DNA of 64,000 bases, taken from contig JAINUG010000258.1 of the NCBI GenBank assembly GCA_029706075.1, positions 797,001 to 861,000 on the forward strand, given 5' to 3'. This document shows, one piece after another, positions 1 to 53,747 of this stretch. Origin of the DNA: Aldrovandia affinis (taxonomy: Eukaryota > Chordata > Actinopteri > Notacanthiformes > Halosauridae). How positions within the stretch are numbered: position 1 is the first letter of the stretch; every line of letters starts with the position of its first letter. The position numbers and the translations under genes were made by a program. The notes beneath the pieces are model-generated. The model did no database searches and was not told where the DNA came from. It saw only the letters and a list, made by a program, of their open reading frames with translations.

Positions 1-1319
1 TGTTGCTGTTTGCCTCATGTTGTCTAATTCCTTTTATCCAATCCCTGATAAAAAGGTGATAGCAACTATGAGTGGACAATTTCCTATCACATTGGTCCAG
101 TAGGGGGCGATGAGGATGCAGTCGCTGAGGAGGAGCGGGTCGAGCCGACTGCCCCCAATTCTTCTGTTGAATGGAGTGAACCAACATATAAAAAAGAAAC
201 CATGTGAATGCCAAAGGTGGTCCACTGGATTGCTCGCTTGGAAACCCCCTCTGCAAATACGGTGTGAGAGGAGATGGAGGCTGGGAGTGCTGGAATTATC
301 CTCCCCAGGCTGCGCAGTTGGTGTTGGATCCACAATTCTGGGCTGAGTATGCGGGAGAAAACCTGTTTGCGGATGGGTGGCAGCAATGGGATGGGGAGGA
401 GTGATCTGCATCACTATGCATCGGGTGTGGAGGAGCACTCTCTCCACCATGGCAACCCTCTACGGTGCGCAAAGTACCTGAGTTGGTGAAAACATTTACA
501 CTGACTGAATGCATATACACGGACTGAGGCGCATAACACACACAGGAGACAGGTGCTCCCTTACCTATGGCAGATAGAGTAAAACACACACATAATTATC
601 TCACACACATTTCTGCCAGAGAAGGCTGGAAGAAGAGCAACCTCACTCTGTCCATTGGTCTGGAAGGTTCAGCGTGTGACCATGGAAGAGGAGAAGATAT
701 TATCCTGCTTAAAAATGTTATGTAACTCTATATGATCAAAACCGTGGGTGGTTCTATATAAACTCATACTCATACTATACCTTATATACTATACTATATC
801 TATGATCGTATTACACCTATACTGCATTATGCCTAATATAAGAGGGTTATGAATGAACATGTATTCTGTTTTGGGGTCAGCCTACATAAAATATCACTGT
901 GAACCGATGGCCACGATTTCCCATGTAGATGTTACACAGGCAGTCTGTGCGATGAGGAAAGACTCCATACTGCCACAGTCATAGGCAGTATATATGTGGG
1001 AAAGGGGGCTCACATGACAAAAGAACAGCAAGGGTATTTGCATGCCCAACTGTTCTGCATTGATGGCTGAGTCTGACTGAAGTCGTGCAGATGCGACCTG
1101 GGTGATGACTGTTGGGTAAATTGGTTTACTGGTGACCCATGTGAAGCAACAGAAAGGCCAGGTAGGGAGTCTGTTGGTTTATTTATTCATCAGCAAGTTG
1201 GTGTAAGCTGACCAAATTTGTTACAATGAGTTAAAGTCTGTATTGAATGTATAATCTTTCTTAACATTTGATGATTTCTGTAACCTATGTAACTGACTAA
1301 GAAGTCACAAAGGGGGAAG
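1..1319. other. repeat-derived flank, possible internal part of an LTR element
   Basis: No host gene is recognised. Several short frames are open in the first 500 bases on both strands but none has a domain I know. A + strand frame at about 204-404 reads smoothly and could be a decayed element ORF. The stretch ends in a purine-rich run (about 1308-1319) directly before a sequence that looks like an LTR start. This is what the 3' part of an LTR element looks like, but no gag, pol or env motif is visible. Confidence 0.3.
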
Positions 1320-2022
1320 TGTGGGAGAAAAAACCTAGAGAAGCCTGCATTTCATGAGCCCTGTGTTCTCTGCGTTTTGTTCTCGTGATTTTAATCATTT
1401 TGTATGTAGCATTTTAGATGCATATGAATTTTGAGTCTGTGATCGGCTGAGATGGGCCCAGGGACACCTGCACTGGGAATGCCTGGAGGCAAGCCCAAGG
1501 CCAGTGGTTTGTCTGACTAGCGGAATTAAGGCAGCACTTGTGGGGGCAGGGCAGGATGCAGGTGCAGTGTGCAGATAAGGGGATGGTAGGTTCGTATAAT
1601 TGGCTGTTTGACTTTTTATGCCAGACGGCAACAGAAATAACTAATGGTGTCTTATATAAAGTAAATAGTGGTGTCCAAGAGGGGCGGAATGGGCTTTTCA
1701 GGGAATTCCACCCTGATGGGAGTGGTAACTTCATGGGACATCATAGATACGAGTGTTGAATCTTGTGAGGGAGGGGGGTTTCAAAACAGGATAAAAAGTG
1801 GGATTTTCGAGAAGAGCTTCAGCACCTGTTTCGCGAACCAGCACGGCTCTTTGAATGTAACCATTGCTTATATTCAAATAAATCAGACTACTTTATTTTG
1901 AAGAAGTATCCAGTGCGTGGGGATCTCTTGGTCCATCTGGCTCAGACCGGGTTCAGATTCTCCCTCAACTCCTTAATATGTACTTTCTCCATTCGGGTGC
2001 CACAGCTCAACCCCTCCCAACA
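1320..2022 (+). mobile_element. probable LTR of an LTR retroelement
   Basis: The segment follows a purine-rich tract, starts TGTGGGAG and ends near CTCCCAACA, so it has the TG..CA ends and near-inverted termini of an LTR. Inside are a TATA-like TATATAAAG (about 1652) and an AATAAA (about 1878) followed by a T-rich stretch, in promoter to poly(A) order for + orientation. No second LTR and no target duplication were found, because the element would extend beyond the left edge. The family is undetermined. Confidence 0.5.
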
Positions 2023-3080
2023 ACATTTTGCACAGAGAACAAAGACAGTGACAATGCACAATACAAAACTACATAATAAGACACTAATGGGAAAGTAAAA
2101 GTCACATGGTTACGTAAACACTTTTTGTGTCATCGCGGTGACGTTAACACGTTAGAACGGGGTTACTCATTACGCGGCTCGCGAGCCTTATGCTGCTCGC
2201 CAAGCTTTAATTTGTGGCTCGCAGCCAATACGTGTAATTCATAAAAATACGCTATTCACATTAACACTGCGATCTCTGTTCAGAAGATACCGAATTAACA
2301 GAATCCGCCACTTGCTCCCATGCAGGAGTTTTTCTTTTATTTGTTATCCCAAACTGAGTGAACCAAACAATATATCTTGTTTAGATTCTACCTCCGTGAC
2401 GAGAACATCAATCTTGCTTTCAGTGAAGTTTCTTTTTTTTTTTTAGCTCTCTTCGCCATTATTCCAGTGAGCTAACGGGCATGTTTTCATGCGGCCTTTA
2501 AAGGGATGTTTTCTTACACATATGGTTAATTGGGGGCGGTTCTGTATGCAAATACTTGGAGCAAAGAGGGTAGAACAATTGGTATTTATCAACACGGAGT
2601 GTGCGTCGTTCGTACAATACAAATTATAACTTTTTCTACGCAACGTTTATGGATGAGGCCCCAGGATTGTATTGGTTGCATTATATATTGTATGCTGTGA
2701 GGTGACAATTGGTAGGCATATATGCTTGGTTGTGGTGGCTTTTGTTTTTTTGCCGTAAAATTGGCTCTCCTATTGACTTTGTCCTGCGAGTGTGGCTCTC
2801 CTGAAAAAAATAGTGAGGATCAATGCGTTAGAAGCTCAACGACCTATCGACCAGACCACTAAACTGAGCATCGAACGACTGGCGGTACTTCTTCCTGCCG
2901 AGATATTATTCCGCGTCATGTCCCACTATCTACCCGCATTACCCATGAAGACACTTGAAACGTTGACAGCAAGTGTGCTTTTGAACGCTAATTCCCACGT
3001 AAACGCACTAGTGACACCCACCGTTATTGCCATGGGTGAAGTAAATGGACATAGCAGGAAAAGTGTATACGAACTATTTG
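2023..3080. other. upstream intergenic DNA, no gene recognised
   Basis: AT-rich sequence with scattered GC-rich words (for example GGCTCGCGAGCC near 2177). A 97-codon open frame at 2792-3085 begins at a GTG rather than an ATG and resembles no family I recognise. I treat the interval as intergenic, possibly old transposon DNA. Confidence 0.4.
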
Positions 3081-3300
3081 TATAAACTGTGGAGGGATAA
3101 AACTGCCCTCTCGCTCACTCATCCACTCAGTGCAGAAGCTAAAATGGCGTCTAGTCCAGGCAGGAGGAGCGCAGGGTAGCACATTTAGTAACAATTTCAA
3201 CCGTTGTGGATTCGACTCATGCTGAGACACATCTTGGACAATTAATCGTATAGCGGAGGATTTAAACTTTTGGATGCGAAGTTACTGGATATATACAGGT
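3081..3300 (+). promoter_or_regulatory. kdm5c: candidate kdm5c promoter and non-coding first exon
   Basis: The first coding exon has a splice acceptor just before its ATG, so at least one upstream 5' UTR exon must exist. This interval is the best candidate. AAAATGGCGTC at 3141-3151 resembles the YY1 consensus often found at vertebrate transcription starts. A CAG|GTAGAG donor-like site sits at 3296-3304, with a second candidate at 3687-3694. If transcribed, the ATG at 3144 opens a 12-codon uORF ending in TAG at 3177-3179. The start site is inference. Confidence 0.35.
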
Positions 3301-3417
3301 AGAGCCTGAAAGAGAGAGAGAACGGACTGATTAGCTATCTAAGACAACTGGATCTGAAAAACAACGGAGGGGGAGGAGAGCGACATCAACCCGAGGGAAG
3401 ATAATCTAGCTGGCTAG

Positions 3418-3442
3418 TGTGTGTGTGTGTGTGTGTGTGTGT
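3418..3442. repeat. (GT)n microsatellite
   Basis: About twelve GT dinucleotides in a row, near the putative promoter. Confidence 0.9.
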
Positions 3443-3699
3443 CCGGTCTTCTGATACAACAATAAAACTATCATTAGTCGATGTACTAAAAGAATAAAAC
3501 CGCTACAAGAGGCAATGGCTGATTTCATATGCTAGTTAGTCGAACCACAGATACCAGAGCGCTGGGATGGGCTGAATAAAGTGGAGGCCGCATAGCAGGC
3601 AGCAGCCACCCAGAGAGTAACCCAGTCCTGAAAGATAAACACTGTTATGAGCCGAAACGGAAGCGGTCCACATATTTTATTTTAATCAGGTAGCTAGAG

Positions 3700-6480
3700 G
3701 TGGTTAAAATTAACCAACTTGCGCGACATATGACTAAAAATATTTTTTTTTCGTATAACATTTCGTATAACGTGTGCCAGCCAATGATCATTTCAATTGA
3801 AAGCGTATAGCCTAGCCTACCTAAGATAAGTCAAGTTGCTTGCCATCGTTGTTTAGCTAACTAACGTTGGTTGCTAACTTGGTGCTACTAGCTAGCTAAC
3901 GACGTTAGTCGTTGGGTCAGCTTTAAAGTAACGTTAAAGTGGTAAGGAGTAAATATAACGTTCTTTTTATTTAAAGCAGGGACCAGGGTGGTTTGAAAAA
4001 GTCCAGTGTTTTCGTTTTATTTTTGTTCAGCAAGAGTGGTTTATCGAAGGCCAACATTACGATATCAGTTAGCAAGGTAGATAAATTGGCAGAAAGTCCT
4101 TTCCACAATCTGCTTTAACTAACGTTACGTTATTTATTTCCGAGGTGTAACGTTGGCTAACTTTCTGTACTGTTTGTTTTGATAGAAAAAGGCTAGTCAG
4201 TATTTGCTACTGGCTAGCCACAATGACGTGTATCTCCTAACGTTACTGTAGCTAGCTGGTCACATTGACCGATTTAGCCTAGCTGGCGAGGTTAGCTGTT
4301 CCTTTATCGTATGGATAGTTTAATTGGGTGGCTATATAAAGCACGTCTGTGCATTCGCTAGCTAGCTAAAGTCCATCCGTGCTCTACAGCATTGATAGCG
4401 ATGGCTATCTTAGCCAACGCTTTACCCAACGAATAATACGCGTGCTCTCGGTTGTTGTATCATATTATGTAAAGAACGGAAATGTTGTGTAATAAGGCAG
4501 TGAGCCATAATTGTACATAGCTAATTGTATACATCCATACATGTGCTATATAAACGCGAGCTACCTGCAATACATAGCCAGTCAGATGACGTTTAATATA
4601 ACTTAAAGAATAGCTGTCGATGATTCAGATGTGTGTAGCGAGAAGTTTGAAAAGGGGACTCGCCAAACATGTATAGGAATTGTAGAGCAGTATGTTGACC
4701 ACAAGTGCGTACTCATTGTTACCAGAGGCCGTAACATGACTGGTTGGTGGTCTAGCGAACAATTTCGAAGGATGGATTGACATTACTAGGGTGCCTACAA
4801 AGCAAGCTAATTATCCAAGTCTAGTAGGCCAAAAGACAACGTAGAACGGCTAAAAACTTGCTAACGAGATAGAATGTCTAGCAGCCCCCAAGATGTCTCG
4901 TAGAAAGTGCACGACTACGTGTTTATGACTGTAACGTTATTCATTCAAATGTATAATAACGCATCTGTTCAATTTATAGAAGTACTACGCATACACATAG
5001 ACCGGCCGTAGATTGTCTGGATAATCAGGTTCTATCAGCTTTGTTCGTACATCAAACGTGTATGGTTGAAGGTCGAGGGAGGGGGGTAAGGGAACAGCAG
5101 AGGCCAAATACCTAGATCCATTGGGCCTAGATGCGAGGTAGGCGTGACGTTAAATGCGCAAAATTTAACATCGTAATTTACGGTTTAAGGCCCAAACTGC
5201 TTCACTTAACCACGCCTTGGCGTATGCGAACCCAACGCGAGCGGCTTTGTTCACCTACTCCACTGCATACTTTATGTCTGTCTGGATGTTTAAAAGCTAT
5301 AGTACACGTGGGGGCAGGTCAGAGCTCTGTGGCCGAACCGAAGTTGTCTCTGGCCTGCATATTTACGACAACTGCTTCCGATGCTGCACAACAAGGTTGT
5401 TTTAATGTATATCATGGGAAGACGGCAGAAACAGCGGCAGCGGCGCCAACATGTACATCGGGATGTAACCACGTATTGTCTTTTGTAAAAGTTAAATGTC
5501 ATATAAGCTAAACTAAACAACGGAGATGGTATTACGCCATTAAATGTATTCTGGCTTAGCGACAGACATTACCTGTCTCTTATTCTACCGATGAGAGAAA
5601 TTTACGATGAAAAGCATCATCGGCATTTCCGTATGCCCGCCAGAAAATTAGATTTAAGGCTTAAATATACTTCACTTTAAAATGGCTGCCACGCGTATCA
5701 CTGCGGTCGTTGGGTGCGTACCTTTCACGTTACGTGTACGCGACTTGCAATACCGACATAAATCGTTGGGGGCGCATGTATGCTCTGTATTACACAAGGA
5801 ATAACACCCAGAACAACACAGTGGCAATATTCGACAACATGATACGGAGCACGTACACTCCATTTGGAGTGTAAAGCAATCCTGGGTTGGGCCTGCATGG
5901 TTTGGAATATAAAAGGGCAGTTTGTTTCCTTGGCTAGTATAATGATAATTATGCTTGGTTATTAGATGGAGACGTTTTAATGGTGCATTCACCTCCTAAT
6001 TGCTGTCATTAGAACACCATAATTGTGTTGTGTAATGCCTGAGGTCAGTGTAGTCATGTGAACTACAGTGTGTTTTGACTAATCGATTTGACTCGATCAT
6101 TGAACTATGGTTAGACTGAGGTTTGTGATAAAGTCAACTGTGTGTCTGAACTGCATGTGAAAAAAAGAAATAAAAATAGAGAAGAGCAAATACTCAATTA
6201 AAGCTCCCCCTCTTTTATTCCAATAATATTCCCATTCCTTTCATTAAAATAATATATATTTATTATGCTCCTGAAGGCAGATGTCTGTTTACACTTCAGA
6301 ATGAGATTAAATAACCGATTTGGCTTTTAATATCAGTTGACATTGATTATAATGTATCAACATTGAATGTCATATGATTGAGTCTTAATTTTAAGAATAT
6401 CATCATTTATTAAGTTACATCTTTTTTTTCCTTTCCTCTGAAAAATGTGTGAAGCCCTGAGACTTTGCTTTCATTCCTGT
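3700..6480. other. intron 1 of kdm5c, rich in GCTAGCTA/AACGTTA words
   Basis: No coding signal is found. From about 3840 to 4400 the words GCTAGCTA and AACGTTA recur many times on both strands. A second YY1-like core (AAAATGGCTGC, about 5680) and CpG-containing words lie at 5680-5760, so an alternative start there cannot be excluded. Short open frames at 5131-5520 overlap on both strands and resemble nothing known. Confidence 0.4.
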
Positions 6481-6543
6481 AGATAAAAACGTGATAGAAA
6501 TGGGAGACGGCGATGAACTGATGTCCCTCTTCTCCTTTTTTAA

Positions 6544-48081
<41,538 letters not shown>

Positions 48082-50105
48082 ACCACAGCATCTACAGCTC
48101 ATACCCCTAGCATCTGCTGGTTGTTCAGTGTTACTCAGCTCTTCATTGATCCTCTGGGGCAGGCTATATATCAAAACCCCCTCTTTTTATTAAGGTAATC
48201 TACTAACTCTGAATGTGGGAGTCAATGACTTCTCTCTCTTCCTCTTCATTTGTCTCCCTATTCATAAGCTCACATATGAATGACATTGCATGCTAATGGG
48301 AACTTTTCGATCCCCAATAGTTTTCGCCGGTGCGATCTTTTGGCGAAGATCCTCAGGGCCTGTTTTTTCGAAACTTTAATTATGGATGAAAATAATCCCG
48401 ATTCTGTTGATTGAAGACCATGATTCATTGATTAGTTGAATTAGGCGTTGTATTGCTGGTCTAGAATGCAAGCCTGCACCAAGACAAGATTGAACACCCC
48501 TTGTCTACATTATAAAGACAATTCAATCACAGTTACTGCTGTCTCTTATAAAAGCAAATCCAATTTAATTGCCAAATATGTTAAAGTCCACTCAATATTT
48601 TCTATGAAAATCATCTCAATCACCACCTTTTAAAATTCTTTAGAAAACATGACAGCTGCATCATGATTAAATGTTTGATCTGATAGCAATACGAAATATG
48701 GATGAGAATGATCTTGATATCTTTTCAGTTAAAGATTTAACCCAGTCCAATTGTGAAATCCAATCTTGAAACTTTCTGAGGGGAAGACATATGTGCCCTG
48801 GGAATAAAATGTGGCCTGTTTTGTGCGTGTGTACAAATGAAGGAATTTGGGTGCATTAAGAGTTAATTAATAGTCTGCCAACTATGTGTGTTGCTTTGGC
48901 TTGCTGCTGTTACCTTTACATCCTTTGTCAGCCACAGCTTGACTGATGGGGCCTGGTTCTGGTCTCTCTCCCCTTATATTCCCAGATCTTGTGATGAGAT
49001 TGCTTCAGCCAAGGGGAGGTGGCAGGAAAGGAGAAAAGACTTACCAATGGACAGAGCATCAAACTGGGCCAGAGAAATTTAAAAAGAAGGACAAAAAAGG
49101 GGGGAAGGAATGCAGAATGTACCTTAGATTCACCTACATCACCACCTCCTCCCCTCACACTTCATCTGCCTCCTCTTGTGCTGCTCTCACATCCATTTTC
49201 CCAGCTTTTATTCCTTACACACTACTACCCGATCACCCCCACCCTTCCCCTGCCCCCAGCCCCCCCACTCCATCTTTCGTATATCAACCACTTGAAAATG
49301 CTGTGTGGGTGACCTCGTACACTTGGGAGGTGAAAAAGAGAAAGCGATAATCTCCTGGTCTTAAATGAATTTGAGTATGTTATTCCTACCCTGTATGTTC
49401 CTTCCACCCCCAGGAGGTTCTGAGGTCTCGCCGTATGCCGTGTATTTGTTCCACACATTTTTCCAGGGCTTCAGTTTTATGACATGTTGTCGGGTAGTGT
49501 TTTGTATATCAAGGACGGCCAACAAAAGTGGCCCCTCACTCACTTCATTCTGAAAATATTATTTTTATGTTTTCCAGGGGGAAAAAACAACCAAGCATGG
49601 CGAGGCCTGTATTTTTTGTATTGGGTCTCGTGTTTTTTGTAATTTGCCAGGAGCAGGAATTTCTGTTTTGGATAACAGATTAATGGGAAGTTAAAAATAC
49701 AACAACAAAAAACCATACATTTTTGGTGCTACTTGACTGTCCCATAACACGTTTTCTTGTACTGCTCTTTGATCATCTGGCATTTTCTGTTGTTCCTTAC
49801 CTTTTTTTTCTCCACCTCTTCTGCTCGCAAACTGTCTTCTGTTCTTCTATCTGCCCCTCTTCTGTTCATCTTCTTCCTTTTTATTTCCTTCTCTTTTTCC
49901 CCTTTGATCGCACCCTCCTACACTTCACTGTAACTCAATTTATCAGCATTTGATTATTTTGTTTCCTCTGAGTTCAGATAATTATATTATTAATATTATT
50001 GGTATTGATATTAATGCAGACAGGCAGTTGTGGGTTTGTGTATAAAAACCTTTTCATTTCAATGTTGCCTTTTCATTTGCCCCCCCTCTCTTTGTGAGTA
50101 ATAAA
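48082..50105 (+). other. kdm5c: kdm5c 3' UTR or last intron plus flank
   Basis: The stretch contains poly(A) signal candidates AATAAA at 48803 and 50100-50105. A 34-base MITE-like match to 42620-42680 (GATTAGTTGAATTAGG, about 48430) is present. Two acceptor-like sites (CTTCCACCCCCAG, ending at 49413, and TTATGTTTTCCAG, about 49577) could start an alternative terminal exon. No other coding potential recognised. Confidence 0.45.
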
Positions 50106-52080
50106 GATTTAGAATTGTTTTAGGAATGTCAGACTCTTTAGTGTGTTAGTCCATGTCTTGTTTCATAGAGCAGCAGTCTAAAAACATGGATCAGGACTTC
50201 CTAGTTTGTAAAGCCAAACAAACCAACAAACAAAACTTAATAGTGTATCATTTGGGCCCTGCATTTTTGTGAAATTGAGAGGTTATAAATGTAAAATAAT
50301 TGAAGCCAGGAAAATATTTTAACAAATGGCACTACCCCGGCCTAGGAGAATTCCTGGGTGAGGGGGTCTCAGTGGAAAGGGGAGGGCCAGACCTATCCTC
50401 CGACACTGACTGTGGCACCCCTGACGGACACTATGTACTTCACCTGTTTAAAGGATCGCTTATTTACTCAAGTGTTTCCTTTATATAGAAGTTTGGTAAA
50501 AATAGATTATGTGAAGCTCAGATTGGAGGTTGAGAAATGATTGGCCAGAGTGTCTTCACACTCCCAGGTAAAGTGAGTGTGGAAAAATGATAGTACTCTG
50601 CCCACAAGGACCATGATCTGAGTAACCCTGGTGTAAGGAATAAACCACGGCATGCTGTGCAGTTTTATGAAAATAAATCACAACAGGGTGGTGAATCATT
50701 AACCAGAATCTATTATTTGGTAGAACTGACAAAAAGCCACAATGTGTATAATGTAAATAAGAAGGCTAATGTTGATATGTGAAAAAATGTGAAAGGCAGA
50801 GGCTGGGAAAGTCAGGCTGGCTTTTTATTTCAGAACATTTCTCGTGGAACCAGAACACAGCCTTCACCTACAATACACTGAACAAAACAGTTGTTCAGTT
50901 TGCACAATGTAGCTTTTCCAAGTCTTAAAATAAGGACGATGACCTACTAGCTATACAAGATATACACACATACAAATCTACAGTTCTATTATCCAGTGAC
51001 AAACAGTTTTTTCTTTTGTATTCTTTTTTCTAGAATCTTAAATCTTTAAAGCCTGCACTATTCTAGATATCAATGGCATGAACATAATTTACATTAGTAA
51101 AACAACCCCCAAGTTGTTTCATGTTTTACTTTAGCAATCTTGAGGCAAATATTTTTTTAAATAAAATACCATTCACCTCATGGTGGTGCAAATGAGTTGC
51201 CTCTTCAAAAACCTTTTAGCCCCTGTAACAATGGAACAGAAGCTCACGTTTTGTGAGGGGGTTCTACTCTTCCTGCGCTATTGTAAGCTTGTTAGGACTG
51301 GTTTGTTGCACTTATGCAATGCTGTGCGAGATGAACCAGTGCTTTCCTCTGATATTGTGTCTAATCATAATGACCCTTAGCATTACTGTAGTAATAGCCT
51401 ATCTGCAATTTTTCTGTAGCACTGATCCTTATCTGTCCTAAACCCACTCTCCAGCGTTATTGGGATATACAGAAATGGTTGAGGATTGGGCACTCTTTCT
51501 GGCTGATTCAATGTCCTTTAGAGGGAATGCTCCTTGTTTCCTATAGAGCTGTTAGTTGGTTGAAATACATTGGTTGATAAAGTTTTTCCTATTAATTGAA
51601 TTATTATATTAATCAGATGTCAGCTTTATTAGCGTTATTTAATCTGGTGTTCATTCCCAATAAATTCTTAAATTCCAACACAGTGGCATATCGATTTTTT
51701 TTGTGTGCATGTTTGTATTTAAATTTGTATATGGGACAAAATAAAAGTTCCTCATTTTCAGTTAGTCTCCTAATAGTTGCGAGTAAATGCTTATGAATAC
51801 GTAGATGATAGCTGAAACATGTTACACTGCTGCCTACTTAGAATGCAAACACAGTTGTTTTCTGTCACGTTCTTCTCTGCATCCATCCTAACAAGTCAAT
51901 TACCCTCAATTACAAGTCCATGTCTGTACCACATTGTGTTGTTGCTCAAATGAGCTATTGGGGACTGTATCACACTGGATTGTGTATGATTTCATTATTT
52001 TAAATGACAGCTTTTAACAAAAAAGATAATTTGTTGCCTACATTGCTGTATGGGAGAGATCTGTGACTAACAGCGATCTT
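50106..52080. other. intergenic DNA, no gene recognised
   Basis: AT-rich. Around 50826 the - strand has an AATAAA (TTTTTATTTC on +), so a convergent - strand 3' UTR could end here, but no coding exon is visible. Confidence 0.4.
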
Positions 52081-52084
52081 TCCC

Positions 52085-52212
52085 AGATGTGCTTAAAATT
52101 ATAGAAGATTTTGGGTCCATTCCGGGTTTAAAATGAACCAATCTAAATCAGCTTTGTAGACTATTTCTACAGCTCCTTAATACTGAGGCAACCTATCTGG
52201 GTATTGCCATAT
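52085..52212 (+). mobile_element. L1-like reverse-transcriptase fragment
   Basis: The + strand reads VLKIIEDFGSIPG, then after a one-base shift FKMNQSKSAL, and further on EATYLGIAIY. This is the palm motif typical of L1-clade RT (..F...SG.K.N..KS.......YLGI). Cut off by the Tc1 element at about 52213. Confidence 0.55.
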
Positions 52213-52862
52213 ATACATCGATCAGCCACGACATTAAAACCACCTGCATAATATTGTGTAGGTCCCCCTCATGCCACCAAAACAGCTCTGACCCGTCGAG
52301 GCATGGACTCCACAAGACCTCTGAAGGTGTCCTGTAGTATCTGGCACCAAGCCGTTTGCAGCAGATCCTTTAAGTCCTGTAAGTTGCGAGGTGATGCCTC
52401 CATGGATCGGACTTGTTGGTCCAGCACATCAAGTCAACACCTTGACAAAGAGCATGTTCCTCAAACCATTCCTGAACAATTTTTGCAGTGTGGCAGGGCG
52501 CATTATCCTGCTGAAAGATGCCACTGCCATCAGGGAATACCGTTGCCATGAAGGGGTGTACTTGGTCTGCAACAATGTTTGGGTAGGTGGTACGTGTCAA
52601 AGTAACATCCACATGAATGCCAGGGCCCAAGGTTTCCCAGCAGGACATTGCCCAGTGCATCACACTGCCTCTGCCGGTTTGCCTTCTTCCCATAGTACAT
52701 CCTGGTGCCATCTCTTCCCCAGGTAAATGATGCACACGTACCCGGCCATCCACATGATGTAAAAGAAAATGTGACTCTTAAGACCAGCCCTCCTTCCATT
52801 GCTCCATGGTCCAGTTCTGTCCAGTTCATAAGGTTTTGAGCAGGGTTTTGTAGGGTCAACAT
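52213..52862 (-). mobile_element. Tc1-like element, 5' and centre deleted
   Basis: The left end (CATCGATCAGCCACGACATT) is the terminal repeat of a common fish Tc1 family. On the - strand 52370-52753 encodes RVRVHHLPGEEM and the second catalytic Asp region FQQDNAPCHTAKIVQEWFEE. A deletion near 52433 removed the block that normally carries the third catalytic residue ([15 protein letters not shown]). Confidence 0.85.
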
Positions 52863-53480
52863 TTGTCAGCAATATGACAATGAGCTTCTATGAACAGCAG
52901 CATTTTAATAAAAAATGGAAGGCCCTGTCTGCGAGTGCTTTTCTGCTGGATTTTTGATTGTCTTCTGTAACTCATTTCAATTAATACAGCTCTCCCTTCT
53001 TTTGGTCCCTCTGACTGTCAAGTGCATGCTCTGATTGATCCCTGTTCTCTCATCCTTTCCCTCCTTTGTGTGTCTCACATTTGCTTATTTTGCCTTTTCG
53101 TTTCTTTTACTTCCTTCTGTCATATTTTCTCCCTTACCTCTACTGATCTAAAATTTTTTTGACTACTGGGAAATTTCTGCATCACTAAGAACAGCAGTGT
53201 GTGAACGCATACATGTATGTGTGCGTGTATGTGTATGTATGTGTCTGCACATGTGTGTGTGCATGTTTGTGCATGTGTATTTGTGTGTGTGTTCTTGTTG
53301 GGGTGGGTAAGGTTTACTCACATTATCACGGTAGATTTTCCCTTCAATCCCCATTGCATTAACCCTTAAGCAGTTTATGTATCCTGGGGCATACAAACAT
53401 TTGACAGGCTGTGGGGAGGAGAAAGGAGTGGGTAGGCAATATCTCAGTAAGAAAAGTACTTAGGTCATGTGACTTCCTAT
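52863..53480. other. intergenic DNA with GT/AT-rich tracts
   Basis: TG/TA-rich microsatellite-like sequence at 53205-53295. No gene recognised. Confidence 0.5.
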
Positions 53481-53747
53481 CAACAATCTGGGATAAACTT
53501 GTCATCCATATCAAAAACTGTTTTGCTGACTTCCTGTTTGCCATTTGAACGCAACGCCCGCTGTAGCCACTGCTGCTCCAAGTTTCACTGCCCCCATTTT
53601 CTGCATTTTTATACTGGTTTAAATACAAACTCTTTTCTATTTTTTTATCTTTTTCGGTTACTCCTGACTAATCAATCTATATGTGACTCCAGCCCCGTGG
53701 TTTTCTGTTCGACGCCCAAGAAAACATTTACGGTAAGGAATTCAACC

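Noticed and set aside
2792-3085. Small protein gene upstream of kdm5c
   Set aside because: Starts at GTG, no recognised domain, no supporting splice or poly(A) context.
5131-5520. Overlapping open frames in intron 1
   Set aside because: Open on both strands in several phases with no homology, typical of chance.
48888-49350. Pro-rich frames after kdm5c
   Set aside because: Low-complexity C-rich sequence, no homology.
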